Assembly (NCBI GenBank): GCA_947455015.1
Contig: CANGMY010000038.1
Location: forward strand, 1-10,189
DNA: 10,189 bases
From: Microthrixaceae bacterium
Lineage (GTDB): Bacteria > Actinomycetota > Acidimicrobiia > Acidimicrobiales > Acidimicrobilacustridaceae
Direction of reading: 5' to 3'
Shown here: positions 1 to 6,193 of the stretch, one piece after another
How positions within the stretch are numbered: the first letter of the stretch is position 1
Layout: each line of letters begins with the position of its first letter
The notes under the pieces: model-generated
What the model was told of the DNA's origin: nothing
Seen by the model: the letters and a program-made list of their open reading frames with translations, nothing else
Databases searched by the model: none
Made by a program: the position numbers and the translations under genes

Positions 1-24
1 GGCACCGGCGAAGGATAGGACGAG

Positions 25-98
25 CGCCCCCGCCAGGATTCGAACCCGGAACCTGCCGGGTAGAAACCGGCTGCTCTATCCAGTTGAGCTACGGAGGC
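25..98 (-). tRNA. tRNA-Arg (anticodon TCT)
   Basis: Read on the minus strand, this folds as a complete cloverleaf. The acceptor stem pairs GCCTCCG with CGGGGGC and includes one U-G pair. The D-arm runs GCTC...GAGC, the anticodon stem is GCCGG/CCGGC around loop TTTCTAC, and the T-arm has loop TTCGAAT. The anticodon TCT lies at 62-64 and reads AGA codons. The discriminator base is G at position 25. The next three bases in the transcript read CTC, so the CCA tail is not encoded and must be added by tRNA nucleotidyltransferase, unlike the two neighbouring tRNAs. The gene diverges from tRNA-His. Confidence 0.97.
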
Positions 99-111
99 AG
101 AGTGCGTTGGA

Positions 112-141
112 AGCGTACGCGCAACGCCATGATGCGCCGAA
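112..141 (-). promoter_or_regulatory. candidate promoter of tRNA-Arg
   Basis: On the minus strand, TTCGGC (136-141) is followed after 18 nt by TACGCT (112-117), and the tRNA 5' end lies 13 nt further on. The divergent tRNA-His has the same layout (TTCGGG, 18 nt, TATGCT, 12 nt), which is the main support. The match to the sigma-70 consensus is only partial and no transcription start is known. Confidence 0.4.
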
Positions 142-161
142 CCCACGTCTCAAGGCGCCGT

Positions 162-191
162 TTCGGGGAGGGGCCCTGCCTGTCGTATGCT
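162..191 (+). promoter_or_regulatory. candidate promoter of tRNA-His
   Basis: TTCGGG (162-167), an 18-nt spacer and TATGCT (186-191) lie upstream, with 12 nt left before the G-1 base of tRNA-His. The arrangement mirrors that seen before the divergent tRNA-Arg. The -10-like element is a fair match to TATAAT and the -35-like element is weak. Confidence 0.4.
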
Positions 192-203
192 GACCGTTCC
201 CAT

Positions 204-282
204 GGTGGCCGTAGCTCAGCTCGGTTAGAGCGCCAGGTTGTGGCCCTGGAGGTCGGGGGTTCAAGTCCCCTCGGTCACCCCA
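204..282 (+). tRNA. tRNA-His (anticodon GTG), CCA encoded
   Basis: The cloverleaf is complete. The acceptor stem pairs GTGGCCG (205-211) with CGGTCAC (272-278) and contains one G-U pair. The anticodon stem CCAGG/CCTGG encloses TTGTGGC, with anticodon GTG at 240-242, and the T-loop is TTCAAGT. The extra G at 204 is the G-1 base typical of tRNA-His, and it can pair with C73 at 279, the identity element recognised by histidyl-tRNA synthetase. CCA is encoded at 280-282. No clear terminator follows; the 128 nt to tRNA-Lys hold no gene I can support. Confidence 0.97.
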
Positions 283-392
283 TTGTGGTGGTGGTCGTCC
301 GTCGAGAGGCGGGCGACCATCGCAGTGAGCATCGTCTGTGAACGCACCGAGATTTCACAACAAAGACGAACAGCACACAGAGAGCGGAGTGG

Positions 393-398
393 TAGGTT
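393..398 (+). promoter_or_regulatory. candidate -10 element of tRNA-Lys
   Basis: TAGGTT lies exactly 12 nt before the mature 5' end of tRNA-Lys. That matches the distance and the TAnGnT form of the hexamers before tRNA-Arg and tRNA-His. I see no convincing -35 element at the expected distance, so tRNA-Lys could instead be cotranscribed with tRNA-His. Confidence 0.3.
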
Positions 399-410
399 GA
401 CCTCTCGCAA

Positions 411-486
411 GCGCCTCTAGCTCAATTGGCAGAGCATCGGACTCTTAATCCGCAGGTTCTGGGTTCAAGTCCCAGGGGGCGTACCA
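411..486 (+). tRNA. tRNA-Lys (anticodon CTT), CCA encoded
   Basis: The cloverleaf has acceptor GCGCCTC pairing with GGGGCGT, D-arm GCTC...GAGC, anticodon loop CTCTTAA with anticodon CTT at 444-446, and T-arm CTGGG/CCCAG around TTCAAGT. The discriminator is A at 483 and CCA is encoded at 484-486. Two details are slightly unusual: the first acceptor pair is a G-U wobble, and the outermost anticodon-stem position (T437 against C453) is mismatched. Both look tolerable, and the rest of the fold is strong. The bidirectional hairpin at 534-561 lies 48 nt downstream. Confidence 0.96.
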
Positions 487-533
487 ATCAGTTGTTGCAC
501 TCAAAGGTGCTGCGACTGGAACGCAAAACGAAC

Positions 534-561
534 AAAGGCCCGGGCGATTGCCCGGGCCTTT
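534..561. terminator. bidirectional Rho-independent-type terminator
   Basis: AAAGGCCCGGGC and its exact reverse complement form a 12-bp stem around the 4-nt loop GATT. The arms begin with AAA and end with TTT, so a short U-tract follows the stem on either strand. It sits between tRNA-Lys (plus) and the end of hupB (minus), which are convergent, so it plausibly ends both transcripts. The U-tract is short, as is common in high-GC genomes. Confidence 0.85.
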
Positions 562-579
562 GTCGTTACGACGTTGGAC

Positions 580-1038
580 TCAGCGACGACGTGCCGGAGC
601 CTTGCGTGCTGCAGTCTTCTTGGCCGGTGCCTTGCGGGCAGGGGCCTTACGTGCCGGAGCCTTGCGTGCCGGTGCCTTCTTGGCAACAGCCTTCTTCTTG
701 GCCGGAGCCTTCTTGGCGGGAGCCTTCTTGGCAACAGCCTTCTTCTTGGCCGGAGCCTTCTTGCCAGCGATGACGGCATCCTTGAATGCCTTCAGCGGGG
801 TGATCTTTGCGGCCTTCTTCGCAGGAACCTTGACGGTTGCACCGGTCTGCGGGTTACGGGCAAGGCGCGGTCCGCGCTGCACGCGACGGAACTTTGCGAA
901 GCCGGTAAGCACCACGTCTTCACCTGTCGCGACCGTATCGGTGATCGTGATGATGAACTCTTCGACAAAGGCCACAGCCTGCTTCTTGTCGATCTCGAGC
1001 CGCTCGGCGAGTTCAGCGGCCAGCTCTCGTTTGTTCAC
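580..1038 (-). CDS. hupB: HU-family nucleoid protein with Lys/Arg-rich tail (HupB type)
   Basis: This encodes a histone-like protein of 152 aa that binds and bends DNA and compacts the nucleoid. Residues 1-90 are a canonical HU domain starting MNKRELA. It has the DNA-binding arm RNPQTG at 61-66, whose Pro63 corresponds to the intercalating proline of HU, and the end motif LKAFKDAV. Residues 93-152 are a low-complexity basic tail. The first half is built of PAKK/VAKK blocks and the second mainly of PARK blocks, ending RRR. Such tails are known from mycobacterial HupB and related actinobacterial proteins. The tail is shorter than in mycobacteria, where HupB is around 210 aa. The start is GTG at 1036-1038, supported by AAGGAG 6 nt upstream (1045-1050) and by the conserved HU N-terminus. 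The gene appears monocistronic and is bounded downstream by the 534-561 hairpin. Confidence 0.95.
   Translation of the reverse strand: MNKRELAAELAERLEIDKKQAVAFVEEFIITITDTVATGEDVVLTGFAKFRRVQRGPRLARNPQTGATVKVPAKKAAKITPLKAFKDAVIAGKKAPAKKKAVAKKAPAKKAPAKKKAVAKKAPARKAPARKAPARKAPAKKTAARKAPARRR
674..763. repeat. tandem 48-nt repeat inside the hupB tail
   Basis: A 42-nt stretch at 674-715 recurs without a mismatch at 722-763, giving a period of 48 nt (16 codons). It encodes Lys/Ala/Pro blocks of the tail. A second, shorter repeat lies in the Arg-rich part: 20 nt at 590-609 recur at 650-669. Identity at DNA level, beyond what protein repetition needs, suggests recent duplication, or homogenisation by slippage or recombination. 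Confidence 0.85.
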
Positions 1039-1044
1039 GGTTTT

Positions 1045-1050
1045 CTCCTT
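1045..1050 (-). promoter_or_regulatory. hupB ribosome binding site
   Basis: AAGGAG on the minus strand lies 6 nt before the GTG codon at 1036-1038. It is a near-ideal Shine-Dalgarno sequence and fixes this GTG as the hupB start. Confidence 0.85.
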
Positions 1051-1061
1051 GATTCCCGACG

Positions 1062-1079
1062 GCCACCATCGGTGGTGGC
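1062..1079. repeat. small inverted repeat in the hupB leader
   Basis: GCCACC (1062-1067) and GGTGGC (1074-1079) can pair with a 6-nt loop. An alternative register pairs CCACC with GGTGG around a 3-nt loop. It lies 11 nt upstream of the hupB Shine-Dalgarno sequence, so it would be in the mRNA leader if transcription starts further upstream. It could affect translation or stability, or mean nothing. The rest of the 1039-1223 interval shows no gene. Confidence 0.35.
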
Positions 1080-1223
1080 TCGTGACGACCGGGGCTGTAA
1101 GCGTCGCGCAGTCTCGAGCTCTAATCGCGGCAATCGCGCAAAAAAGTCAGAAATCTTCTGAGTGATTGTGTCGTGCGTCTCGTCGGCCCATTTCCGTCGA
1201 TCGCCGAAAGGAGCAAAAACGAC

Positions 1224-2192
1224 TCAGATTGTGAAAACGAACTTGCCGAACTGCTCTCCTTCAAGCATCTCGGCAAACCCGGATCGCGCCTCTGACAGGG
1301 GCCGAACGGAGTCGATAACGGGACGAACACCAGTCGCCGCAATCATAGAAACAAGGCGCTGAAGCTCGCCTCGGGTACCCATTGTTGAACCAACAACTGA
1401 TCGCTGCAGAAAGAACACCTGAGTCAGATCGGCAGAAGGATCGTCGCCTGTGGTTGCGCCTGAAACGACGACGACTCCACCAGGACGAACCGCGCGGATC
1501 GAACGTGCCCATGTGGCTCGACCGACGGTTTCCATGACTGCGTCAACCCGTTCAGGAAGGCGTTCATCGGGAGCAAAAGTCGCATGCGCACCCAACTCAA
1601 GTGCTCGCGCCCTCTTCGAATCGCTTCGACTTGTCGCCCAAACGCGAAGCCCTGCAGCGCGAGCGAGCGCAATCGCGGCGGTCGATACTCCCCCACCTGC
1701 ACCTTGCACGAGGACCGTGTCACCGGGACGAAGCGCAGCACGCGTAAACAACATTCGGTACGCCGTCAACCACGAAGTCGGCAAACACGCAGCCTCTTCA
1801 AACGAAAGCGCCGGCGGCTTCGGAATGAGATTGCGACGCGGAACGGCGATCTTTTCGGCAAGCGTGCCCGGGAAACGCTCAGACAAGAGCGACCGGCGCG
1901 GATCAAGGGTTTCATCGCCATCGCCGGCGTCTGGATCGGCGATCACTGCGTGGATGATCACTTCGTTGCCATCAGCGTCGACGCCTGCGCCGTCGCATCC
2001 AAGAACCATTGGAAGTTGCTCAGAACGCAGCCCAACTCCCTTAAGGCTCCAGAGATCGTGATGGTTCAGCGCTGCGGCGCGAAGCGTCACGAGTGCCCAA
2101 CCTTCAGGGATTTCCGGTTCGGCAACCTCACCGAGTGTCAGTCCAGAAAGGGGGTTGTCAGCGTCGAAAGAAGTTGCGGTTACAGCGAACAT
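1224..2192 (-). CDS. MDR-superfamily NAD(P)H-dependent oxidoreductase (quinone oxidoreductase/alcohol dehydrogenase-like)
   Basis: A protein of 322 aa with the medium-chain dehydrogenase/reductase layout. The N-terminal GroES-like domain (about 1-125) carries LNHHDLW at 42-48 and VLGCDGAG at 63-70. A Rossmann domain follows, with the nucleotide-binding motif QGAGGGVS at 163-170. Ser187, Arg189 and Lys193 after the second strand would suit NADPH binding. The structural-zinc loop with its four cysteines is absent (only Cys66 and Cys136 are present), so it resembles the quinone oxidoreductase or zinc-independent branch of the family. The substrate cannot be read from sequence. The ATG (2190-2192) abuts the TAA of the upstream DUF4395-thioredoxin gene, which implies translational coupling. 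It is the last gene of that apparent three-gene operon. Confidence 0.9.
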   Translation of the reverse strand: MFAVTATSFDADNPLSGLTLGEVAEPEIPEGWALVTLRAAALNHHDLWSLKGVGLRSEQLPMVLGCDGAGVDADGNEVIIHAVIADPDAGDGDETLDPRRSLLSERFPGTLAEKIAVPRRNLIPKPPALSFEEAACLPTSWLTAYRMLFTRAALRPGDTVLVQGAGGGVSTAAIALARAAGLRVWATSRSDSKRARALELGAHATFAPDERLPERVDAVMETVGRATWARSIRAVRPGGVVVVSGATTGDDPSADLTQVFFLQRSVVGSTMGTRGELQRLVSMIAATGVRPVIDSVRPLSEARSGFAEMLEGEQFGKFVFTI

Positions 2193-2987
2193 TTAGGCGA
2201 CAGTAACGGACTCGCGTGCGAGTCCATCAAGTTCCGCTCGTACCGATTCAGCGCCTGCCAAACGAACGATGACGGTTCCGTCGGCGTCTGCGTAAATAAC
2301 CGTAGGAGCGCGGCGCACCTTGTAGGCGCTTGCGAGATCGAGGTGTTCGGCAACGTTCAGAACGATCACAGAATCACCAGGTTGCTGAGCAGAGATCTGC
2401 TCAACAATCCGGGGGCATACGGCGCAGAACTCGGTAGTGAATACCAGCCAAATGGGATGGCCGGTTCGATGTGCAGCTGGAACCGGTTTCCATTCGCCTT
2501 TTCGTTCCGGACGTTCGGCGTCGACAAGTTCGCTCTCTTCACGCTCAATCGTCACGACCCGAACGCCGCCGCGAAGTCGAACCAACAGCACATACATCTC
2601 GCAGCCGACACAAATCCCGGTAGTTGCAGCCGCTGCCGCAAGCGCAGCGACGATCAACGCAAGTGTCCATCCAAGTGTTGTGGCACCGAACACAAACGCC
2701 AACGTCGAGGCGCCAAGAAAGGCGACCCCAACTGTGGCGGCAAATCGTGGCGGACGCGGGTCTTCAAGTTCAACCGGCGGCTTCAATTTGGGCTTGATGA
2801 ACGCTCCGTAGAAGCGAAGGACCGGACCCCACTTCGGGCCGAAGGCCGCACCAAGGAACAGAACGACGCCGAACGCCGGCACGACCAACCACTGGCCGGC
2901 GAGGAACCCGAGAACGAGAACCACGGCGAGTACGGCCTGATTGGTTCGCGGTCCTCGGGGATCGATTGGAGTGGGAGCGGCGGCCAT
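2193..2987 (-). CDS. DUF4395-type membrane domain fused to a thioredoxin-like domain
   Basis: A protein of 264 aa in two parts. Residues 8-140 look like a DUF4395 membrane domain: an opening DPRGPRTNQA, about four hydrophobic segments (near 17-31, 33-49, 83-101 and 104-124), a basic loop at 52-70, and CVGC at 126-129 where the fourth segment ends. Residues 165-264 look like a thioredoxin fold, with FCAVCPR carrying Cys188 and Cys191, and RRAPTVI at 225-231 supplying the expected cis-proline. Basic residues in the 52-70 loop and after segment four suggest that both termini and the thioredoxin domain are cytoplasmic. A thiol-disulfide or electron-transfer role is inferred; no substrate is evident. 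AAGGTG lies 5 nt before the ATG. The gene starts 24 nt after the methyltransferase stop, and its TAA touches the ATG of the MDR gene. Confidence 0.82.
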   Translation of the reverse strand: MAAAPTPIDPRGPRTNQAVLAVVLVLGFLAGQWLVVPAFGVVLFLGAAFGPKWGPVLRFYGAFIKPKLKPPVELEDPRPPRFAATVGVAFLGASTLAFVFGATTLGWTLALIVAALAAAAATTGICVGCEMYVLLVRLRGGVRVVTIEREESELVDAERPERKGEWKPVPAAHRTGHPIWLVFTTEFCAVCPRIVEQISAQQPGDSVIVLNVAEHLDLASAYKVRRAPTVIYADADGTVIVRLAGAESVRAELDGLARESVTVA

Positions 2988-3011
2988 AGGCTCACCTTAA
3001 TCCCGACCTAA

Positions 3012-4253
3012 TCACTCAACAATAGGGACTTCGAAATTCTTCACTCGATCAAGGCGTGTCACGACTTCGACGTGATGCGTATGCGGGAACATGTCAACCA
3101 CCACGGATTCGACCGGCTGGTAGCCCTCGGAAACAAGGAAAGCGACGTCGCGGCCGGCAGCGGCGGGGTCGCAACTGACAAGCAGGAATCGATCGGCATC
3201 AGCGGCAGCAAGAACCTTGACCGCTTTTCGACCAAGACCAGCACGAGACGGATCGGCGATCACGAGCTGTGCAGACGGAACTCGGAATCGCTCAATCGAC
3301 GTGCCCACAACACGCACATCGAGATCGGCGAGATTCACTTTGGCGTCGGCCACAGAGGATCGACCTCGTTCGGCGGCCACGCCCCTCCATCCATCTCGAC
3401 CGGCAAGCAGACTTCCAGCAAAGAGCCCGACCCCGCAGTAGGCATCAACGAGAGTCGGCTGATCGAGTGATTTGTCGTTGAGGACATCGGCAGCCATCTC
3501 GCCGACCACATTGACCAGCGCTTCGGCCCCGTCCGGACGAGTCTGGAAAAACGATTCAGCAGAGATACGCCACACACGACCAGCGACTTCTTCGTGAATC
3601 CACGCCCGTCGACCAGCTTTGAGCTCATCAACGCCAATGACCATGACATCGGAAGGAAGGCGAACGCCTGCGGCCGTTGGTGTCACCACTGCGATTCGTT
3701 CGCCGGTAGCGGTTCCAACTCGAAGAGTCACTTCAGTGGCAGTACCAAAGTCGCCATCGACCAAAAGCTCCTCAAGGAGCGGATGGGTGACTGCGCAAGA
3801 GGAAAGTGAAAGAACTTCGTGGCTCGAGCCCATACGAAGTCCTGCCCGACCTCCGACAACAGCAGCTCGAATCGTTGTTCGGAATCCCCAGGGGTCGAGC
3901 GCGGCACCAACCCTCACTACTGGCTCTTTCCAGCGACCCAGGCGGCGAAGAGCGTCGGAAACGATGTCGACCTTGGCGGTGAGCTGTGCATCGTGCTGGA
4001 GATGAGCCAGATCGCAACCACCGCAGCCTTCGATCACATGAGGGCACTCCGCCTCAATACGCCCTGGCGAAGAAGTCAGGACTTTGATGATGCGACCGTG
4101 CTCACTACCACGTCGTTCGATCACCGAAACCTCGAGGCGTTCACCAGGCAAGCCGCCATCAACGAGCACCACTCGACCATCTTCACGGCGAGACAAACCG
4201 ACGCCGCCGGCTACTAAACGTTCAACGTCGACGACCACAGAGCGATCGGACAT
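3012..4253 (-). CDS. TRAM-domain 5-methyluridine RNA methyltransferase (RlmC/RlmD/TrmA family)
   Basis: A SAM-dependent enzyme predicted to methylate C5 of a specific uridine in 23S rRNA or tRNA. Counting from Met at 4251-4253 it is 413 aa. The TRAM RNA-binding domain spans about 4-60. Fe-S cysteines are Cys70, Cys77 and Cys80 (Cx6Cx2C) plus Cys153, as in RlmD. SFFQTRPDGAE lies at 234-244 and SAM motif DAYCGVGLFAG at 270-280. IADPSRAGL is at 332-340, the nucleophile motif SCDPA has Cys361, and DMFPHTHHVE has the general base Glu396. The reading frame stays open upstream to 4388, but that would overlap rpe on the opposite strand, and the TRAM domain begins just after the chosen Met. A start at 4322 is possible; no good Shine-Dalgarno marks either. 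Which uridine is modified cannot be decided from sequence. Confidence 0.9.
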   Translation of the reverse strand: MSDRSVVVDVERLVAGGVGLSRREDGRVVLVDGGLPGERLEVSVIERRGSEHGRIIKVLTSSPGRIEAECPHVIEGCGGCDLAHLQHDAQLTAKVDIVSDALRRLGRWKEPVVRVGAALDPWGFRTTIRAAVVGGRAGLRMGSSHEVLSLSSCAVTHPLLEELLVDGDFGTATEVTLRVGTATGERIAVVTPTAAGVRLPSDVMVIGVDELKAGRRAWIHEEVAGRVWRISAESFFQTRPDGAEALVNVVGEMAADVLNDKSLDQPTLVDAYCGVGLFAGSLLAGRDGWRGVAAERGRSSVADAKVNLADLDVRVVGTSIERFRVPSAQLVIADPSRAGLGRKAVKVLAAADADRFLLVSCDPAAAGRDVAFLVSEGYQPVESVVVDMFPHTHHVEVVTRLDRVKNFEVPIVE

Positions 4254-4348
4254 TCGGTTGATAGGTCGATCAGAACCAGAAAGGTCGGTCACCTGTGCAG
4301 CGTAGGCGGGTATCGTCGCCATAACGATCAACTCGAAGAAAGTTCGCC

Positions 4349-5041
4349 ATGTCGACTCCTTCAACACCACGACCAATTGAGATCTCACCTTCGGTCCTCA
4401 CCGCCGATTACGCGCGACTTGGCGAGGTTTGTGTCGAACTCGAAAAGGCTGGAGCCAACCTCATCCACTGGGATGTCATGGATGGCAACTTTGTACCGAA
4501 CCTTTCTTTCGGTGCCGAGGTCATTGCTTCAATCCGTCCGTTGCTCACCATCCCGTTCGAAGCACATCTGATGGTCACTGAACCAACGTGGATTCTCGAT
4601 GCCATGGTCAATGCCGGTTGCAGCACGGTCATGGTCCACCAAGAGGCGTGCCTGCACTTGCATCGAACACTCGGCCGTATCCGCGAACTCGGCGCCACTC
4701 CTGCGGTCGTCATTAATCCGGCGACGCCACTCGAAGCAATCGTTGAGGTGCTCGACATGGTTGGCCTCGTGCTCATCATGTCGGTGAACCCAGGCTTTGG
4801 CGGTCAGTCCTACATAGCTTCGGTCGAAAACAAGATGCGTCGCCTTCGCGAAATCGTCATTGAACGTGGGCTCGATGTCGATATCGAAATCGACGGCGGC
4901 ATCGCCCCATCAACCATTGCGTCGGCCGCAGCTGCTGGGGCAAACCGGTTTGTCGTAGGCAGTGCAATGTTCCGAGACCCAGAGGGTTTCGAACACGCCA
5001 CCACCGAACTTCGCTCGCTGGCTGCAGCATCAGTGATCTGA
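4349..5041 (+). CDS. rpe: ribulose-phosphate 3-epimerase
   Basis: Interconverts ribulose 5-phosphate and xylulose 5-phosphate in the pentose phosphate pathway, in the cytosol. The 230-aa product has the full TIM-barrel motif set: SPSVLTADY at 13-21, HWDVMDGNFVPN at 40-51, EAHLMVTEP at 71-79, MSVNPGFGGQ at 144-153, IDGGI at 181-185 and FVVGSAMF at 201-208. The metal ligands His40, Asp42, His73 and Asp182 are in place, with Asp42 and Asp182 also being the acid/base pair. Length is normal for the family. The gene diverges from the RNA methyltransferase, with about 95 nt between starts that presumably hold both promoters. A small membrane protein gene follows after 4 nt. Confidence 0.97.
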   Translation: MSTPSTPRPIEISPSVLTADYARLGEVCVELEKAGANLIHWDVMDGNFVPNLSFGAEVIASIRPLLTIPFEAHLMVTEPTWILDAMVNAGCSTVMVHQEACLHLHRTLGRIRELGATPAVVINPATPLEAIVEVLDMVGLVLIMSVNPGFGGQSYIASVENKMRRLREIVIERGLDVDIEIDGGIAPSTIASAAAAGANRFVVGSAMFRDPEGFEHATTELRSLAAASVI

Positions 5042-5045
5042 ACCT

Positions 5046-5525
5046 ATGACTTCTCTCCGACCGAGTCGTCGATCGGTGGTTCTTGTCATCGTCGTGCTTG
5101 TCGTCGTGGGAATTGCCGGCGGAACCATCTGGACACTGAATAACAAGCCGGAGACTCGTTCCGCGGAAAAACTGTGCGCCCAACTCGGATCGGTCACGTC
5201 ACTTTCAAGTTCGCTCGTCACGCTCGACCCGACGACATTGGGCCCCCAGGTTGCCGAACTTCAGCGAGCTACTGCGGTTGCTCCCACAGATATCAAGGCA
5301 CAACTCACGGTGTTGGCGGCATTTGTTCAAGAAATCGCCGACGCTGTACGTGCATCGCCGGTCGACAAGAAGGCGGCGCTGACATCTGCCCTTGCCGATC
5401 GACAGGAACGAGTCGACGAGGTCACGGCTGCTGGCCAAGCGGTGGAATCGTGGTCGCTAGCGAACTGTGGGGTGCCTTTGCGGTCTACGACAACACAAAG
5501 AACCTCATCGACGACGCGTCGCTGA
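5046..5525 (+). CDS. hypothetical single-pass membrane-anchored protein
   Basis: I do not recognise this family. The 159-aa product has a short basic N-terminus (Arg5, Arg8, Arg9), then one strongly hydrophobic segment at about 11-30 that acts as an uncleaved anchor or signal. By the positive-inside rule the remaining 125 or so residues should lie outside the membrane. That part is Ala/Thr/Val rich and likely helical. It contains just two cysteines, Cys44 and Cys141, near either end of the domain, which could form a disulfide. The last 15 residues are Ser/Thr/Arg-rich and probably disordered. The ATG is 4 nt after the rpe stop, so it is likely cotranscribed with rpe, but nothing ties it to sugar metabolism. 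It converges on clpP with 41 nt between stops. Confidence 0.75.
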   Translation: MTSLRPSRRSVVLVIVVLVVVGIAGGTIWTLNNKPETRSAEKLCAQLGSVTSLSSSLVTLDPTTLGPQVAELQRATAVAPTDIKAQLTVLAAFVQEIADAVRASPVDKKAALTSALADRQERVDEVTAAGQAVESWSLANCGVPLRSTTTQRTSSTTRR

Positions 5526-5566
5526 CAAAGCTCTTCGATTATGCGAGTACGCGTGGCGCAAACGGC

Positions 5567-6169
5567 TCAGAGAAGTTCGCCGCGCTTCACGATGACGTTG
5601 TCCACGATGCCGTATTCCTTTGCCTGTTCGGCAGTGAACCAACGGTCGCGCTCGGAGTCGACTTGGATTTGGTCGACATCCTGACCCGTATGGAAGGAAA
5701 TGCGCTCGGCCATGAGGCGTTTGATGTACGCCATCTGTTCGGCCTGAATTGCGATATCGGAGGCCTGGCCCTGAACACCGCCAAGGGGCTGATGCATCAT
5801 GATGCGCGCATGCGGAAGCGTGTAGCGCTTACCTGCCGCGCCGGCACACAGAAGGAACTGTCCCATCGAGGCGGCGAGACCCATACAAATGGTGCCGACG
5901 TCGGGGGTGATGAACTGCATCGTGTCGTAGATCGCCATACCGGCAGTGATCGAACCACCTGGTGAGTTGATGTACAGCCAGATGTCCTTACCCGGGTCTT
6001 CGCCTTCGAGATAGAGCAACTGAGCAACGATCTGGTTGGCAACGGCGTCATTAACGTCGCTACCGAGGACCACGATGCGGTCCTTAAGGAGCATGCGGAA
6101 GATGTCTGCTCCCGGGTCTGCGATGGAGGCGGCCATGGCCACCTGCGGTGCGATCGGGGGATTCGACAT
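5567..6169 (-). CDS. clpP: ATP-dependent Clp protease proteolytic subunit
   Basis: ClpP is the serine peptidase core that forms a double heptameric barrel with Clp ATPases (ClpX, ClpC) for regulated protein degradation in the cytosol. The 200-aa product carries the catalytic triad: Ser101 in GLAASMGQF, His126 in MMHQPLGG and Asp175 in DSERDRWF, with the same His-to-Asp spacing as E. coli ClpP. YINSPGG lies at 66-72. The frame is open far upstream, to 6961, but the conserved protein and a strong AAGGAG at 6174-6179 place the start at 6167-6169. The frame beyond that overlaps the CPBP gene. Actinobacteria usually have two ClpP paralogues; only one is visible here. A 95-nt gap after the CPBP gene leaves room for its own promoter, so whether it belongs to that operon is uncertain. 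Confidence 0.97.
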   Translation of the reverse strand: MSNPPIAPQVAMAASIADPGADIFRMLLKDRIVVLGSDVNDAVANQIVAQLLYLEGEDPGKDIWLYINSPGGSITAGMAIYDTMQFITPDVGTICMGLAASMGQFLLCAGAAGKRYTLPHARIMMHQPLGGVQGQASDIAIQAEQMAYIKRLMAERISFHTGQDVDQIQVDSERDRWFTAEQAKEYGIVDNVIVKRGELL

Positions 6170-6173
6170 CGGG

Positions 6174-6179
6174 CTCCTT
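6174..6179 (-). promoter_or_regulatory. clpP ribosome binding site
   Basis: AAGGAG on the minus strand (within GGAAGGAG) lies 4 nt before the ATG at 6167-6169. It decides the clpP start against the many in-frame upstream codons of this long open frame. Confidence 0.8.
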
Positions 6180-6193
6180 CCAACGGACTGGGT

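Noticed and set aside
580..780. Repeat array considered as CRISPR or intergenic repeat
   Set aside because: The repeats are directly adjacent, in frame and encode PAKK/PARK blocks; there are no unique spacers.
548..1165. Long plus-strand open frames opposite hupB
   Set aside because: They are the complement of the repetitive Lys/Ala/Pro coding tail, giving Leu/Ala/Gly/Arg repeats. The HU domain on the minus strand is unambiguous.
1584..3011. 475-codon plus-strand open frame
   Set aside because: It lies antisense across the MDR oxidoreductase and the DUF4395-thioredoxin gene, both with clear family motifs. Its translation has no recognisable domain and looks like composition-driven open frame.
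4254..4388. N-terminal extension of the RNA methyltransferase
   Set aside because: It would overlap the 5' end of the divergent rpe gene and add sequence ahead of the TRAM domain without family support. The intermediate start at 4322 is left open as a possibility.
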